From Micromonospora fulviviridis (GTDB taxonomy: Bacteria; Actinomycetota; Actinomycetes; Mycobacteriales; Micromonosporaceae): a DNA stretch of 64,000 nt. The notes under the pieces are model-generated. The model saw nothing but the letters and a program-made list of their open reading frames with translations. It made no database searches and had not been told where the DNA came from. Both the position numbers and the translations under genes were made by a program. Within the stretch, counting starts at the first letter, position 1; each line of letters begins with the position of its first letter. Of the stretch, positions 16,454-25,062 are shown piece by piece. The stretch spans positions 151,129 to 215,128 of the forward strand of contig NZ_BMRA01000012.1 of the NCBI RefSeq assembly GCF_014648395.1, given 5' to 3'.

Positions 16454-17566
16454 ATGCCGGCACTGATTCGATCCCGCTTGACCGATTGGACCACCCTCCT
16501 ACCCCTGATCGCGGTCCTCGTGCTCGCGGCCACCTGGGGCCGCCACCTGCCCGGCCCGCTGATCGTGGTGGTGGCCGCGCTGCTCGCGGGGGCCGTGCTG
16601 GCGGCCGTGCACCACGCCGAGGTGGTGGCGCACAAGGTCGGCGAGCCGCTCGGCTCGCTGGTGCTCGCGGTGGCGGTCACCGTGATCGAGGTCGGGCTGA
16701 TCGTCACGCTGATGATCAGCGGCGGCGACAAGACGCAGGCGCTGGCCCGGGACACCGTCTTCGCCGCCGTGATGATCACCTGCAACGGGATACTCGGCCT
16801 GTCCCTGCTGCTCGGCGCGCTGCGCCGCCGGGTGGCGGTGTTCAACCCGGAGGGTACGGGCGGGGCGCTGGCCACCGTGGCCACGCTCGCCACCCTCAGC
16901 ATGGTGGTGCCGACCTTCACCACCAGCCGGCCCGGACCGGAGTTCTCCCCCGCCCAGCTCGCCTTCGCGGCGGTCGCCTCGCTCGCCCTGTACGGCCTGT
17001 TCGTGATGGTGCAGACCGGCCGGCACCGCGACTACTTCCTGCCGGTGACGCAGGAGGGCAGCATCATGCCCGAGGACGCCGACGGCGACGGGCACGCGGA
17101 CCCGCCGTCCACACGTACCGCCCTGGCCAGCCTGGCGCTGCTGGTCGTGGCGCTGGTCGCGGTGGTCGGCGACGCGAAGACCATCTCCCCGGCGATCGAG
17201 TCGGGCGTCGAGGCGGCGAACCTCCCGCAGGCGTTCGTCGGCGTGGTCATCGCCCTGCTGGTGCTGCTGCCGGAGACCCTCGCCGCCGCCCGAGCGGCCC
17301 GCCGGGACCGGGTGCAGATCAGCCTCAACCTGGCGCTCGGTTCGGCCATGGCCAGCATCGGCCTGACCATCCCGGCCATAGCGCTGGCCTCGATCTGGCT
17401 GGAGGGCCCGTTGCTGCTGGGCCTCGGCGGCACCCAGCTGACGCTGCTCGCGCTGACCGCGGTGACCGGCGTGCTCACCGTCGTGCCGGGTCGCGCCACC
17501 GTGCTCCAGGGCGGGGTGCACCTGGTGCTGCTCGCCGCGTTCGTCTTCCTCGCCGCCAGCCCGTGA
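16454..17566 (+). CDS. ChaA-type calcium (sodium)/proton antiporter
   Basis: 370 residues, almost all hydrophobic, with about 11 membrane helices. The two inverted CaCA signature halves are visible: one around AVAVTVIEVGLIVTLMISGG and a second around VIALLVLLPETLAAARAA, each with the conserved acidic residue. An acidic cytoplasmic loop (MPEDADGDGHADPPS) separates the halves, a feature of ChaA proteins. It exports Ca2+ or Na+/K+ for protons and helps with alkaline or salt stress. The ATG at 16454 begins the hydrophobic N-terminus; earlier in-frame codons lack support. Confidence 0.87.
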   Translation: MPALIRSRLTDWTTLLPLIAVLVLAATWGRHLPGPLIVVVAALLAGAVLAAVHHAEVVAHKVGEPLGSLVLAVAVTVIEVGLIVTLMISGGDKTQALARDTVFAAVMITCNGILGLSLLLGALRRRVAVFNPEGTGGALATVATLATLSMVVPTFTTSRPGPEFSPAQLAFAAVASLALYGLFVMVQTGRHRDYFLPVTQEGSIMPEDADGDGHADPPSTRTALASLALLVVALVAVVGDAKTISPAIESGVEAANLPQAFVGVVIALLVLLPETLAAARAARRDRVQISLNLALGSAMASIGLTIPAIALASIWLEGPLLLGLGGTQLTLLALTAVTGVLTVVPGRATVLQGGVHLVLLAAFVFLAASP

Positions 17567-17585
17567 CCGGCGCCGGCGGCGGCGG

Positions 17586-18059
17586 TCAGTCCTGCAGTTC
17601 GGTGCGGGCGACCTCGGCGAACGCCGCCGACAGGTAGTCGGCCAGGGGCCGCCCGGTGGCCGCCAGCAGGTCGGCCACGAGCAGCGGGGCGTGCCGGGCG
17701 ATCGTGGCCGGATCCGGTGGTGCGTCGTCGTCGCCCGGGTCGTACACCCCGAGCGCGCTTGCCAGCAGCACCAGCAGCACGTGCGGGTCGACGTCGGGCA
17801 GCCAGGCCGCGGTGGACCGGACGCAGCGCTCCAGCACCTGGCGGACGTCGTCGCCGTCCAGCCCGTCCGGGTGGCCCTCCTCCAGCAGCAACCGGACCAC
17901 GCCGCCGAGCACCAGCCCGGCCCGGTCCGCGGCGGCGAGCCGTTCGACGGCCGGCTGGTACGCCCCGGCGTCCCGGGCCTGCGCGGCCCCGACCGCCTCG
18001 GTGGCCGCCTGCGCGATCTCGCGGGCCGGGGCGGGCAGGTGGCGCCAGGTGCTGGTCAC
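17586..18059 (-). CDS. hypothetical helical protein
   Basis: 157 residues from a GTG. It is Ala/Leu-rich, predicted mostly helical and soluble, with an acidic loop (GVYDPGDDDAPPDP) and no signal peptide. It ends 19 bp from the antiporter stop on the opposite strand. Similar small proteins occur in related actinomycetes as far as I recall, but I know no function and see no catalytic or metal motif. Confidence 0.65.
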   Translation of the reverse strand: MTSTWRHLPAPAREIAQAATEAVGAAQARDAGAYQPAVERLAAADRAGLVLGGVVRLLLEEGHPDGLDGDDVRQVLERCVRSTAAWLPDVDPHVLLVLLASALGVYDPGDDDAPPDPATIARHAPLLVADLLAATGRPLADYLSAAFAEVARTELQD

Positions 18060-18169
18060 CGCGCCAGCATGGCAGACGGGGTTAGCTTGGTCACCCGGCG
18101 GCTCCGCCGAGCGCGTGGCCGGCCCAAATCCGGTCGCGGGTCGTCGTACCCGCCGCCAAGAATGCAGCC

Positions 18170-19450
18170 ATGCTGCGCCGCGCCCTGCCCGCCCGTCCCG
18201 AAGCCCGCCGGATCATGATCGGCACCCTGCTGTCGGCCGTCGGGCGCGGCCTCACCCTGCCCTTCCTCTTCATCTACCTCACCGACGTACGCGGGTTGAG
18301 CGATGCCCGGGCCGGCCTGGTGATCGGCTGGTTCGGGGCGGTGACACTGGCGCTGTCGCCGCTGGGCGGCACGTTGATCGACAAGTTCGGCGCCCGTCGG
18401 GTGGTGCTGCCGTGTCTGCTCGTGGAGGCGATAGGCACCGGCTCACTGGCGCTGGTCGACTCGACCGCGTCGGCCTTCGGCGTGATGACGCTGATCGCGA
18501 TCGGCAGCTCGGCGATCTGGGCCGGCCAGAACACCATCCTCGCCTCGCTCACCGGCGACGGTGAGCGGCAGCGGGTGTTCGGGCTGAACTTCGCCCTGCT
18601 CAACCTGGGCATCGGCGTGGGCGGCCTGATCTCCGGCGCGGTGGTCGACGTGGCCCGCCCGGTCACCTTCCAGGCCATCTACGTGCTGGACGCGGTGAGC
18701 TACCTGATGCCGGGCCTCATCCTGCTCACCCTGCCGCACGTCGGGCACCGGTTGGCCCAGGACCGGGCGGCGGACACCGGAACGGCGCCCGGCGGCTACC
18801 TCACCGTGCTGCGGGACCGGCCGTTCCGCCGGCTGGTCCTCTTCGGCCTGGTCCTCACCACCTGCGGCTACGCGCAGATCGAGGTGGGCTTCGCGGCGTA
18901 CTCGGTGCGGGTGGTGGAGGTGTCGCCCCGGGTGGTGGCCTGGGCGCTCGCCGGCAACACCGTGATGATCGTGCTGTCCCAGCTGCTGGTGATCCGCCGG
19001 ATGGAGGGGCGGAGCCGGACCGGCGCGCTCGCCGCGGTGGGCGCGGTCTTCGCGACCGCCTGGCTGGTCCTCGGCGCGGCCGGCGTGGTGGGCACGGGCA
19101 ACGCGCTGCTCGCGGCGCTCGGCGTGGTGGCCTGCTCGGCGATCTTCGGGTTCGGCGAGACGATGCTGTCGCCGGTGATGCCGGCGCTGACCAACGCGCT
19201 CGCCACCGACGAGCTGCGCGGCCGGTACAACGCCATGAGCTCGATGATCTTCGGGATCAGCGGGGTCATCGGCCCGGTCACCGCGGGCCCACTGATCGGC
19301 GCGGCGCACGGCCGGCTCTGGGTGGCGGTCGTGGTGGGCGGCTGCCTGGCCGCCTCGGTGCTGGCCCTGTCGCTGCGCCCGCTGCTCACCGCCGCCCAGG
19401 ACGGCCGCGCCGCCGCCCTTGTCCGGGAGCCGGAGCCCGCGCACGCATAG
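18170..19450 (+). CDS. MFS transporter
   Basis: 426 residues with 12 predicted membrane helices. The loop 2-3 motif appears as GGTLIDKFGARRV (a variant of GxxxDRxGRR) and the loop 8-9 counterpart is weak. Helix I starts LLSAVGRGLTLPFLFIYLTD, common in drug/sugar MFS efflux proteins of actinobacteria. Substrate is unknown; efflux is the likelier direction from the family. It stands alone with its own perfect terminator. Confidence 0.85.
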   Translation: MLRRALPARPEARRIMIGTLLSAVGRGLTLPFLFIYLTDVRGLSDARAGLVIGWFGAVTLALSPLGGTLIDKFGARRVVLPCLLVEAIGTGSLALVDSTASAFGVMTLIAIGSSAIWAGQNTILASLTGDGERQRVFGLNFALLNLGIGVGGLISGAVVDVARPVTFQAIYVLDAVSYLMPGLILLTLPHVGHRLAQDRAADTGTAPGGYLTVLRDRPFRRLVLFGLVLTTCGYAQIEVGFAAYSVRVVEVSPRVVAWALAGNTVMIVLSQLLVIRRMEGRSRTGALAAVGAVFATAWLVLGAAGVVGTGNALLAALGVVACSAIFGFGETMLSPVMPALTNALATDELRGRYNAMSSMIFGISGVIGPVTAGPLIGAAHGRLWVAVVVGGCLAASVLALSLRPLLTAAQDGRAAALVREPEPAHA

Positions 19451-19470
19451 CGGCCGTCGTCAGCACACGA

Positions 19471-19500
19471 ACGGGCCCCCGGAGCATTCCGGGGGCCCGT
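19471..19500. terminator. terminator between MFS and 5'-nucleotidase genes
   Basis: ACGGGCCCCCGGA and TCCGGGGGCCCGT are perfectly complementary (13 bp) around GCAT. It lies between convergent genes and is symmetrical enough to stop both. Confidence 0.88.
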
Positions 19501-19517
19501 CGTCGTGCGGTCGGCCG

Positions 19518-21257
19518 TCAGGCGGCGGGGACCTCCGCGGTGGTCTGGATCCGGTCCAGGGCCGGCGCGGAGACCGGCGACTTCTCCGTCAGGTACGCGG
19601 TGAAGGCGTCCAGGTCGATCATGCCGGTGACGGCGTTCGTGCCGCCGGTGAGGACGCTGAAGCCGTCACCACCGCCGGAGAGGAAGTTGTTCACCGTGAC
19701 CCGGTAGGTCGCCGTGTCGGTGACCGGGGTGCCGTTGATGGTGAGGCTGCCCCGGACCACGCGGGTGCCGCTGCACGGCGTGCCGGCCGGCGCCGTGGTG
19801 CCGTTCACGTCGACGACGTAGTGCACGGTCGAGGACGCGTACAGCACCTTGGCGGTGGTGAACTGCTGCTCCAGCAGGCAGTAGAGCTGAGCGCCGGTCA
19901 GGTCCAGGGTCACCAAATTGTTGGCGAACGGCTGGACGGTGAACGCCTCGGCGTAGGTGACCGGGCCGGCGTCGAGGTCGGCGCGGACACCACCGGGGTT
20001 CATGAACGCGGCGACCGCGTTCTGCTCGTTGTCGGTGGCCAGGAGCTGGGCGTCGGCGATCAGGTTGCCGAGCGGCGACTCACCGGTCTGGTACGTCGGC
20101 TTGCCGTTGACGTCGACCCCGGTCTGGTACAGGTTCTCCTGGGTCTTGTTGATCACGCTCGTGGTCTCGCCGACGACCTTGTCGGCCACCGGGCCGAGGG
20201 CGGTCTTGTAGTGGGTGATCAGGTCGTTCGTGGCACCGTGCGGGTCGATGGTCCGGGTCACCACGACGTTGTTCGCCGACGCGCTGACGATGTCACCGCT
20301 GCGCCGGTCGACCTTCAGGTCGATGTCGGTGACCAGGCGGCCGAACGAGCTTGCGCTGGTGACCAGCTTGCCGTTGATGTTGCAGTTGTACGCGGCGTGG
20401 GTGTGCCCGCTGACGATCACGTCGATGGACGGGTCCATCCGGTTGGCGATGTCGACGATCGGGCCGCTGAAGCCGACGCAGTCGTTGATGCCGCCGCCGT
20501 TCTGCACGCCACCCTCGTGCAGCAGCACGACGATGGCCTGCACGCCCTGGGCGCGCAGGATGCGGGCGTACTTGTTGGCGGTGTCCGCCTCGTCGGCGAA
20601 GGAGAGGCCGGCGACGCCCTGCTGGCTGACGATCTGCGGGGTGCCCTCCAGGGTCATCCCGATGAAGCCGATCTTGACGCCGTCGACCTTCTTGATGCCG
20701 TACGGCGGCAGCAGCGGCTTGCCGGTGGCGGTCTTGAAGGCGTTCGCCGAGAGGTACTGGAACTCGGCGCCCGCGAACGGCGTGCCGTCGGCGCAGCCGT
20801 CGACCGGGTGGCAGCCGCCGTTCTGCATCCGGAGCAGCTCGGTGGCGCCCTCGTCGAACTCGTGGTTGCCGACGCTGGTGAACTCGAGCCCGGCGAGGTT
20901 CATCTCCTCGATGGTGGGCTCGTCGTGGAACGCGGCGGAGAGCAGCGGCGAGGCGCCGATCAGGTCACCGGCGGCGACCGTGATGGTGCGCTCCCGCTCC
21001 TCCTCGGTGGTGCCGCGCAGCGCGTCGAGGTGGGCGGCCAGGTATGCCGCGCCACCGGCGGGCTGCCCGGCGATGGAGCCGCTGGAGCCGGTCGGCGGCT
21101 CGAGGTTGCCGTGGAAGTCGTTGATGGCGAGCAGCTTGACGTCGACCGGCTTCGGGCCGGCCTCGGCCTGGTTGGGGTTGACGGCGACCGCGGTGAACGC
21201 GGTCGCGGCGAGTGCGGCCAGGCCGACGGCGGCCCGGCGCATCCCGGGGACGGACAT
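19518..21257 (-). CDS. secreted bifunctional metallophosphatase/5'-nucleotidase
   Basis: 579 residues. The ATG at 21257 is 4 bases after GAGGAG; the signal peptide is residues 1-~30 (ending NQAEAG). The N-terminal metallophosphatase has INDFHGN, AAGDLIG, SVGNHEFDEG and SGHTHAAYN. The C-terminal nucleotide-binding domain includes GNLIADAQL, NPGGVRADL and a late NNFLSGGGDGFSVLTGG. The pair makes up a classical UshA/5'-nucleotidase that removes phosphate from extracellular nucleotides for uptake of nucleoside and phosphate. No LPxTG or membrane tail is present, so it is released or loosely bound. Confidence 0.92.
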   Translation of the reverse strand: MSVPGMRRAAVGLAALAATAFTAVAVNPNQAEAGPKPVDVKLLAINDFHGNLEPPTGSSGSIAGQPAGGAAYLAAHLDALRGTTEEERERTITVAAGDLIGASPLLSAAFHDEPTIEEMNLAGLEFTSVGNHEFDEGATELLRMQNGGCHPVDGCADGTPFAGAEFQYLSANAFKTATGKPLLPPYGIKKVDGVKIGFIGMTLEGTPQIVSQQGVAGLSFADEADTANKYARILRAQGVQAIVVLLHEGGVQNGGGINDCVGFSGPIVDIANRMDPSIDVIVSGHTHAAYNCNINGKLVTSASSFGRLVTDIDLKVDRRSGDIVSASANNVVVTRTIDPHGATNDLITHYKTALGPVADKVVGETTSVINKTQENLYQTGVDVNGKPTYQTGESPLGNLIADAQLLATDNEQNAVAAFMNPGGVRADLDAGPVTYAEAFTVQPFANNLVTLDLTGAQLYCLLEQQFTTAKVLYASSTVHYVVDVNGTTAPAGTPCSGTRVVRGSLTINGTPVTDTATYRVTVNNFLSGGGDGFSVLTGGTNAVTGMIDLDAFTAYLTEKSPVSAPALDRIQTTAEVPAA

Positions 21258-21464
21258 GGAACTCCTCGTGAGACTCGGCGCGTGGCTGTCCGGGCGATGG
21301 TTCGCACCGGTAACCCTGGACGTGCCGTGACAGGGGTCGATCGCGGATGACGGCGGTCGGGGGGACGCCGCCTGCCGAAGCAAGCTTGCCACCCGTCAAG
21401 CGATCGGTCGACCGGGGCAGTGCATCTCAACTGTGGATATCGACAGCAACCTGCGCCGGTACGT

Positions 21465-21479
21465 CCGACTAGTCGGACA
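21465..21479. promoter_or_regulatory. palindrome GTCCGACTAGTCGGAC upstream of the hydrolase
   Basis: GTCCGACTAGTCGGAC is a perfect 16-bp palindrome about 65 bp upstream of the hydrolase ATG and within the divergent region shared with the 5'-nucleotidase gene. It is the right size for a dimeric repressor. No regulator gene is adjacent. Confidence 0.45.
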
Positions 21480-21542
21480 TGACCGGGGGATGAATTCCTT
21501 CACGCCGCGCCCCTGTCGGAGGTATGGGCTAGGAATGTAGCC

Positions 21543-22346
21543 ATGGAGTCGAGCGGGACCAACTGGACGGTGGACTCGGTGCGGTCCGCCGACGGCACCA
21601 CGATCGCGTACGAGACGGCCGGCGACGGGCCGCCGATCCTCCTGGTCGGCGGGGCCTTCAACGACCGGAGCACCACGCGCCCGCTGGCCGCCGCGCTCAC
21701 CGCCGACTTCACCGTCTACGGCTACGACCGGCGGGGTCGCGGCGACAGCGGCGACACCGGTCCGTACGCGGTGCAGCGCGAGATCGAGGACGTGGCCGCC
21801 CTGATCGACCGGGCGGGCCCCGGCGCCCACCTCTACGGCCTCTCGTCCGGCGCGATCCTCGCGGCGTACGCGGTGGCCGAGGGGGTGCCGGTCAGCGGGC
21901 TGGCGCTCTTCGAGCCGCCGTTCCAGGCCGGCCCGCACGGCGGCGCGAAGCCGGGGCTGGCCGAGCGGCTGAGCGAACTGGTCGCGGCCGGCCGGCGCGA
22001 CGACGCCGTCGCCCTCTTCCTGACCGACGCGGTCGGCGTGCCCGCCGAGGCGGTCGGCGGGATGCGCGGCGCCCCGGAATGGGCCTGGATGGCGGGGCTG
22101 GCACACACCCTGGCCTACGACACCACGGTCACCGGCTACGCCGGCCTGCCCGCCGACCGGCTCAAGACGATCACCGTGCCCACCGTGGTGCTGGACAGCA
22201 CCGGCAGCCCGCCGTGGCTGCGGGACGCGGCCGTGGCGACCGCCGGGGCGATCCCCGGGGCCACCCACCTCAGCCTGGCGGGCGGCTTCCACGAGGTGCC
22301 GCCGGAGGTGCTGGCCCCCGCGCTGCGCGACGCCCTGCTCGGCTGA
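21543..22346 (+). CDS. alpha/beta hydrolase
   Basis: 267 residues. The nucleophile elbow is GLSSG (Ser), the oxyanion region is LLVGGAF, YDRRGRGDSGDTG follows strand 4, the acid is probably the Asp in VVLDSTG, and the catalytic His is in GGFHEVPPE near the C-terminus. This is the size and layout of the carboxylesterase/chloroperoxidase-like family. The substrate cannot be read from sequence. Just upstream (21420-21540) is relatively AT-rich sequence with CGTCCGACTAGTCGGACATG, a palindromic element that may be an operator. Confidence 0.83.
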   Translation: MESSGTNWTVDSVRSADGTTIAYETAGDGPPILLVGGAFNDRSTTRPLAAALTADFTVYGYDRRGRGDSGDTGPYAVQREIEDVAALIDRAGPGAHLYGLSSGAILAAYAVAEGVPVSGLALFEPPFQAGPHGGAKPGLAERLSELVAAGRRDDAVALFLTDAVGVPAEAVGGMRGAPEWAWMAGLAHTLAYDTTVTGYAGLPADRLKTITVPTVVLDSTGSPPWLRDAAVATAGAIPGATHLSLAGGFHEVPPEVLAPALRDALLG

Positions 22347-22387
22347 AGCCACCCGTCCCGACCGTTCCGCCGCGATCGCGGTGCGCC

Positions 22388-22427
22388 CACGGCACCGACT
22401 CCCAGGGACCAGGGAGCCGGCGCCGTG
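22388..22427 (+). terminator. likely terminator of the hydrolase gene
   Basis: CACGGCACCGACTCCC (22388-22403) pairs at 14 of 16 positions with GGGAGCCGGCGCCGTG (22412-22427) around an 8-base loop, 40 bases beyond the stop codon. Confidence 0.65.
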
Positions 22428-22880
22428 CGCCGGGCGGACCCGCCGGCGGTGTGGCCGTCCCCGCTGTCCGCCGCCACTCGCCAGCCGGGAGGGCTGGCCC
22501 GATTGTCGGCGTACGGGCCGAAGCCGGAGCCGCACCTGGTGCGTGGAGCGGCCTCCGGTGACCCCACGGGCGAGGACACCGTCCATGTCATGCGGAGACG
22601 CTTGCCCGCACAACCTTCCCCGGCGGAAATATATCGCCGGACGAGCCGATCGTGACCGATCGGTGGGCCACGACCGACGGCCGGTCGGCAGAGGCCGACT
22701 GTCCGCTCTCGACCATCACCCGCACCGCACGGAGCGGGCGCACGGAGCGAGGAGTCGACAGGCGCCTGACCTGCGGCGAGCTGTCCGAAACAGATCGAAA
22801 GTGAAGAATTTTATTCGATTCGCTGGGTCGGTCAGGGGTACCGGGTGGACGCACGAGAGACCCAGAGGAAGGAAGAGTTC
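22428..22880. other. noncoding region upstream of secreted protein
   Basis: About 450 bases without a supported gene. Two short AT-rich islands stand out for this genome: GGAAATATATCGCC near 22627 and GAAGAATTTTATTCGATTCG near 22803. The latter, 60 bp ahead of the next gene, is a likely promoter element. No RNA family was recognised. Confidence 0.4.
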
Positions 22881-23450
22881 ATGCATGCAGCACGTCTCCG
22901 AACCGCCTCCGTCGCCCTGGCCGCGAGCGTAGGAATGGTCCTCGCCACGACGGGTGTCGCGCAGGCCGCGCCGGTCAGCCAGCAGGCACCGGCCGCCGCA
23001 CCCGCGGCCGCACCCGCGGTGAGCACGCCCGTCACCGGCAGCTTCACCGACGCGCTGGGCGGAGCCGGCAGCTTCGCCGGCACCTTCACGCCCACCCGGT
23101 TCGTCAACCAGGACGGTCAGCTGGCCGCCGTCGGCACGCTGGCCGGCACCCTGACCAACTCCGCCGGGACGTCGCTCGGCGCGATCAGCCAGCAGATCAC
23201 CGTGCCGGTCCAGGCCAGTGCCACCTGCGACATCCTCAACCTGGACCTCGGCCCGCTGGACCTCAACCTGCTCGGTCTTCAGGTGCACCTGGACGAGGTG
23301 GTGCTCGACATCACCGCGCAGCAGGGCCCGGGCAACCTGCTCGGCAACCTGCTCTGCGCCGTCGCCGGCCTGCTCGACAACACCGGCGGTGCCGGTGGGG
23401 CCCTGAACGGGCTGGTCGCCCTGCTCAACCGCATCCTCGGGGCGCTCTGA
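22881..23450 (+). CDS. secreted protein of unknown function, repeat-like leucine-rich C-terminus
   Basis: 189 residues. The ATG follows AGGAAGGAAGAG. A signal peptide ends at about residue 30 (GVAQAAP). The mature region has an Ala/Pro linker, a beta-rich domain (SFTDALGGAGSFAGTFTPTR and following), a segment CDILNLDLGPLDLNLLGLQV, and a C-terminal GNLLGNLLCAVAGLLDN run. Two Cys may pair. Similar secreted proteins occur in multiple copies in Streptomyces and Micromonospora from recall. The function is unknown. The terminator lies inside the 3' end of the convergent gene. Confidence 0.75.
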   Translation: MHAARLRTASVALAASVGMVLATTGVAQAAPVSQQAPAAAPAAAPAVSTPVTGSFTDALGGAGSFAGTFTPTRFVNQDGQLAAVGTLAGTLTNSAGTSLGAISQQITVPVQASATCDILNLDLGPLDLNLLGLQVHLDEVVLDITAQQGPGNLLGNLLCAVAGLLDNTGGAGGALNGLVALLNRILGAL

Positions 23451-24156
23451 TCCACCTCGACCTCACGGAGCTGAGGGCGGAGGCCATCGGGACCCGGTCC
23501 CGGTGGCCTCCGCCGCGTCCCGCCTCGGCGACCGCCTCCACGGCCAGGTGCCGGACCCGCGTCCGGGGCCACCTGCCCCGCACCCCGGGCCGGGCCGCCA
23601 GGTAGCCGGTGATCCTCGCGACGCCCCAGCCGTGCGCCTCGCGCAGCCCGCGGGCGAGCATGCCGAGGTAGACCGGGGCGGGCGACGCCCAGTCCACCTC
23701 GGACGCCCGGTGCGGGGCGGTGAAGGTGAGCATCGGCAGGCCGTCGCGCGTACCGACCCGGAGCAGGGTCTCGTAGCGGCCGGGGCCGAGGGTGGCGCGG
23801 CCGGTCTCCACCGCCACCCGGATCAGGTCCAGGTCCGCGCCGGGCGGCCGGTACATCTCCTGCGCCGCCACGTCGGCGAACTGCTCGACCGTCACCAGGT
23901 AGCCCCGCACGGCCGCCCGGCCGGGCAGGTCCGGGTCGTAGAACGCCATCCCGCCGGTCCAGGCGCGCGACTCGCCGGCGAAGTAGACGCCGCCGGGAAT
24001 CAGCCCGGGAACCGTCCGGCGCGGTGGGCGGCAGTCCCGGCAGCCCGGGTACGTGCGCAGCCCACCGGGCGGGCGCCCGCCGCGCAGGTACCGGTCGAGC
24101 CGCGCCGCGTGCAGGTTGGAGCCGTACGCGACGTACCAGAGGAGCCGCTCGGTCAG
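23425..24156 (-). CDS. gamma-glutamylcyclotransferase-like protein
   Basis: About 243 residues. The family opening is exact: LLWYVAYGSNLHAARLDRYL (YGSNL binds the gamma-glutamyl group). Further on come GGMAFYDPD and GRAAVRGYLVTVEQFADV, matching the AIG2/GGCT fold. No ATG, GTG or TTG precedes the YGSN motif within the plausible range; the frame crosses the stop of the upstream phosphoesterase (24153-24155), so a CTG at 24156 or coupled re-initiation is likely and the start is uncertain. The reading frame ends 25 bp inside the convergent secreted-protein gene. It may turn over gamma-glutamyl peptides or mycothiol-pathway conjugates; that is inference. Confidence 0.72.
   Translation of the reverse strand: MTERLLWYVAYGSNLHAARLDRYLRGGRPPGGLRTYPGCRDCRPPRRTVPGLIPGGVYFAGESRAWTGGMAFYDPDLPGRAAVRGYLVTVEQFADVAAQEMYRPPGADLDLIRVAVETGRATLGPGRYETLLRVGTRDGLPMLTFTAPHRASEVDWASPAPVYLGMLARGLREAHGWGVARITGYLAARPGVRGRWPRTRVRHLAVEAVAEAGRGGGHRDRVPMASALSSVRSRWIRAPRGCG
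23476..23514 (+). terminator. terminator of the secreted-protein gene, inside the convergent gene
   Basis: GGCGGAGGCCA and TGGCCTCCGCC form an 11-bp stem with a further inner GGGACC/GGTCCC stem. It falls within the coding 3' end of the cyclotransferase-like gene on the other strand. Confidence 0.75.
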
Positions 24157-24932
24157 AACCAGCAGGTCCGCCCGGCGGCGTGGCTGACCTGGACGGTGTG
24201 CGTCACGCAGCCGCCGGCCGACACCAGGTGCAGCAGGAACGCGGTCGGCTCGGCGACCCACCCGATCTCCGCGTCGTCCGCCATGGCCAGGCTCACCTGC
24301 ATCCAGGTGCTCGGCGCGGTGGTCAGCACCGTGCCGGCGAAGGCACTGGTCACCGGCCGGTGCAGGTGGCCGGCGGCGACGCGGACCACGTGGGGGTGGC
24401 GCCCGATCACCTCGGCGAGGGCGTCCGCGTCGGTGAGCCCCATGGCGTCCATGGCCGGGACGCCGACCGCGACGGGCGGATGGTGCAGGCACACGACGGC
24501 GGGTGCCTCGGGGCGGCCGGCGAGCACGCCGTCCAGCCAGCCGAGCTGGTCGTCGCCGAGCCGCCCGGCGTCGTCGCCGGGGGCGTGCGAGTCGAGCACC
24601 ACGAGCGTCCCGTCCGACTGGTCCACGTGGTAGTGGGCCGAGAAGCCGCCACCCAGGTACGGGGTGCCACCGAAGGTGTCGAGCAGGGACTCCCGGTCGT
24701 CGTGGTTGCCGGCGGCGAGGTGGACGGGCAGCGGGAAGCGCGCGATGATCTCGCGCAGCGCCAGGTACTCGTCCGGGCGACCGTTGCTCACCAGGTCGCC
24801 GGTGATCACGACGCAGTCGGGCCGGGGGCGCAGAGCGAGCACCCGGCCGAGCGCCCGGTGCAGCCCGGACGCCTGCTCGGCGGCGAGCGGGCCGGTGGTC
24901 ACGTGCGGGTCGCTGAGCTGGGCGATGAGCAT
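24153..24932 (-). CDS. CpdA-like class III cyclic-nucleotide phosphodiesterase
   Basis: 259 residues from the ATG at 24932, five bases after AGGAGG. The metallophosphoesterase set is complete: QLSDPHVTTG, TGDLVSNG, AAGNHDDR, CLHHPPV and AAGHLHRPVT. The order and length fit CpdA/Rv0805-type enzymes that hydrolyse cAMP and other phosphodiesters. A cyclase gene occurs at the left end of the window, but there is no operon link. The stop overlaps the start area of the cyclotransferase-like gene, so the two are probably co-translated. Confidence 0.87.
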   Translation of the reverse strand: MLIAQLSDPHVTTGPLAAEQASGLHRALGRVLALRPRPDCVVITGDLVSNGRPDEYLALREIIARFPLPVHLAAGNHDDRESLLDTFGGTPYLGGGFSAHYHVDQSDGTLVVLDSHAPGDDAGRLGDDQLGWLDGVLAGRPEAPAVVCLHHPPVAVGVPAMDAMGLTDADALAEVIGRHPHVVRVAAGHLHRPVTSAFAGTVLTTAPSTWMQVSLAMADDAEIGWVAEPTAFLLHLVSAGGCVTHTVQVSHAAGRTCWF

Positions 24933-25062
24933 CGGCGCCTCCTGACGAGCCCGGGACCCCCACGCTATCGCCGCCGACCTCCGCCGCGGGGCCCCGCGCA
25001 CCCACAGGCCCCGTCCACAGCCTGTGGATAGCACATGTGTACGAAGGTCGCCGGCTCCCACG

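Noticed and set aside
22347..22880. Small gene or riboswitch in the 530-bp gap
   Set aside because: Open frames there lack a ribosome site and any recognisable protein pattern, and I see no known riboswitch core; only a terminator and probable promoter are supported.
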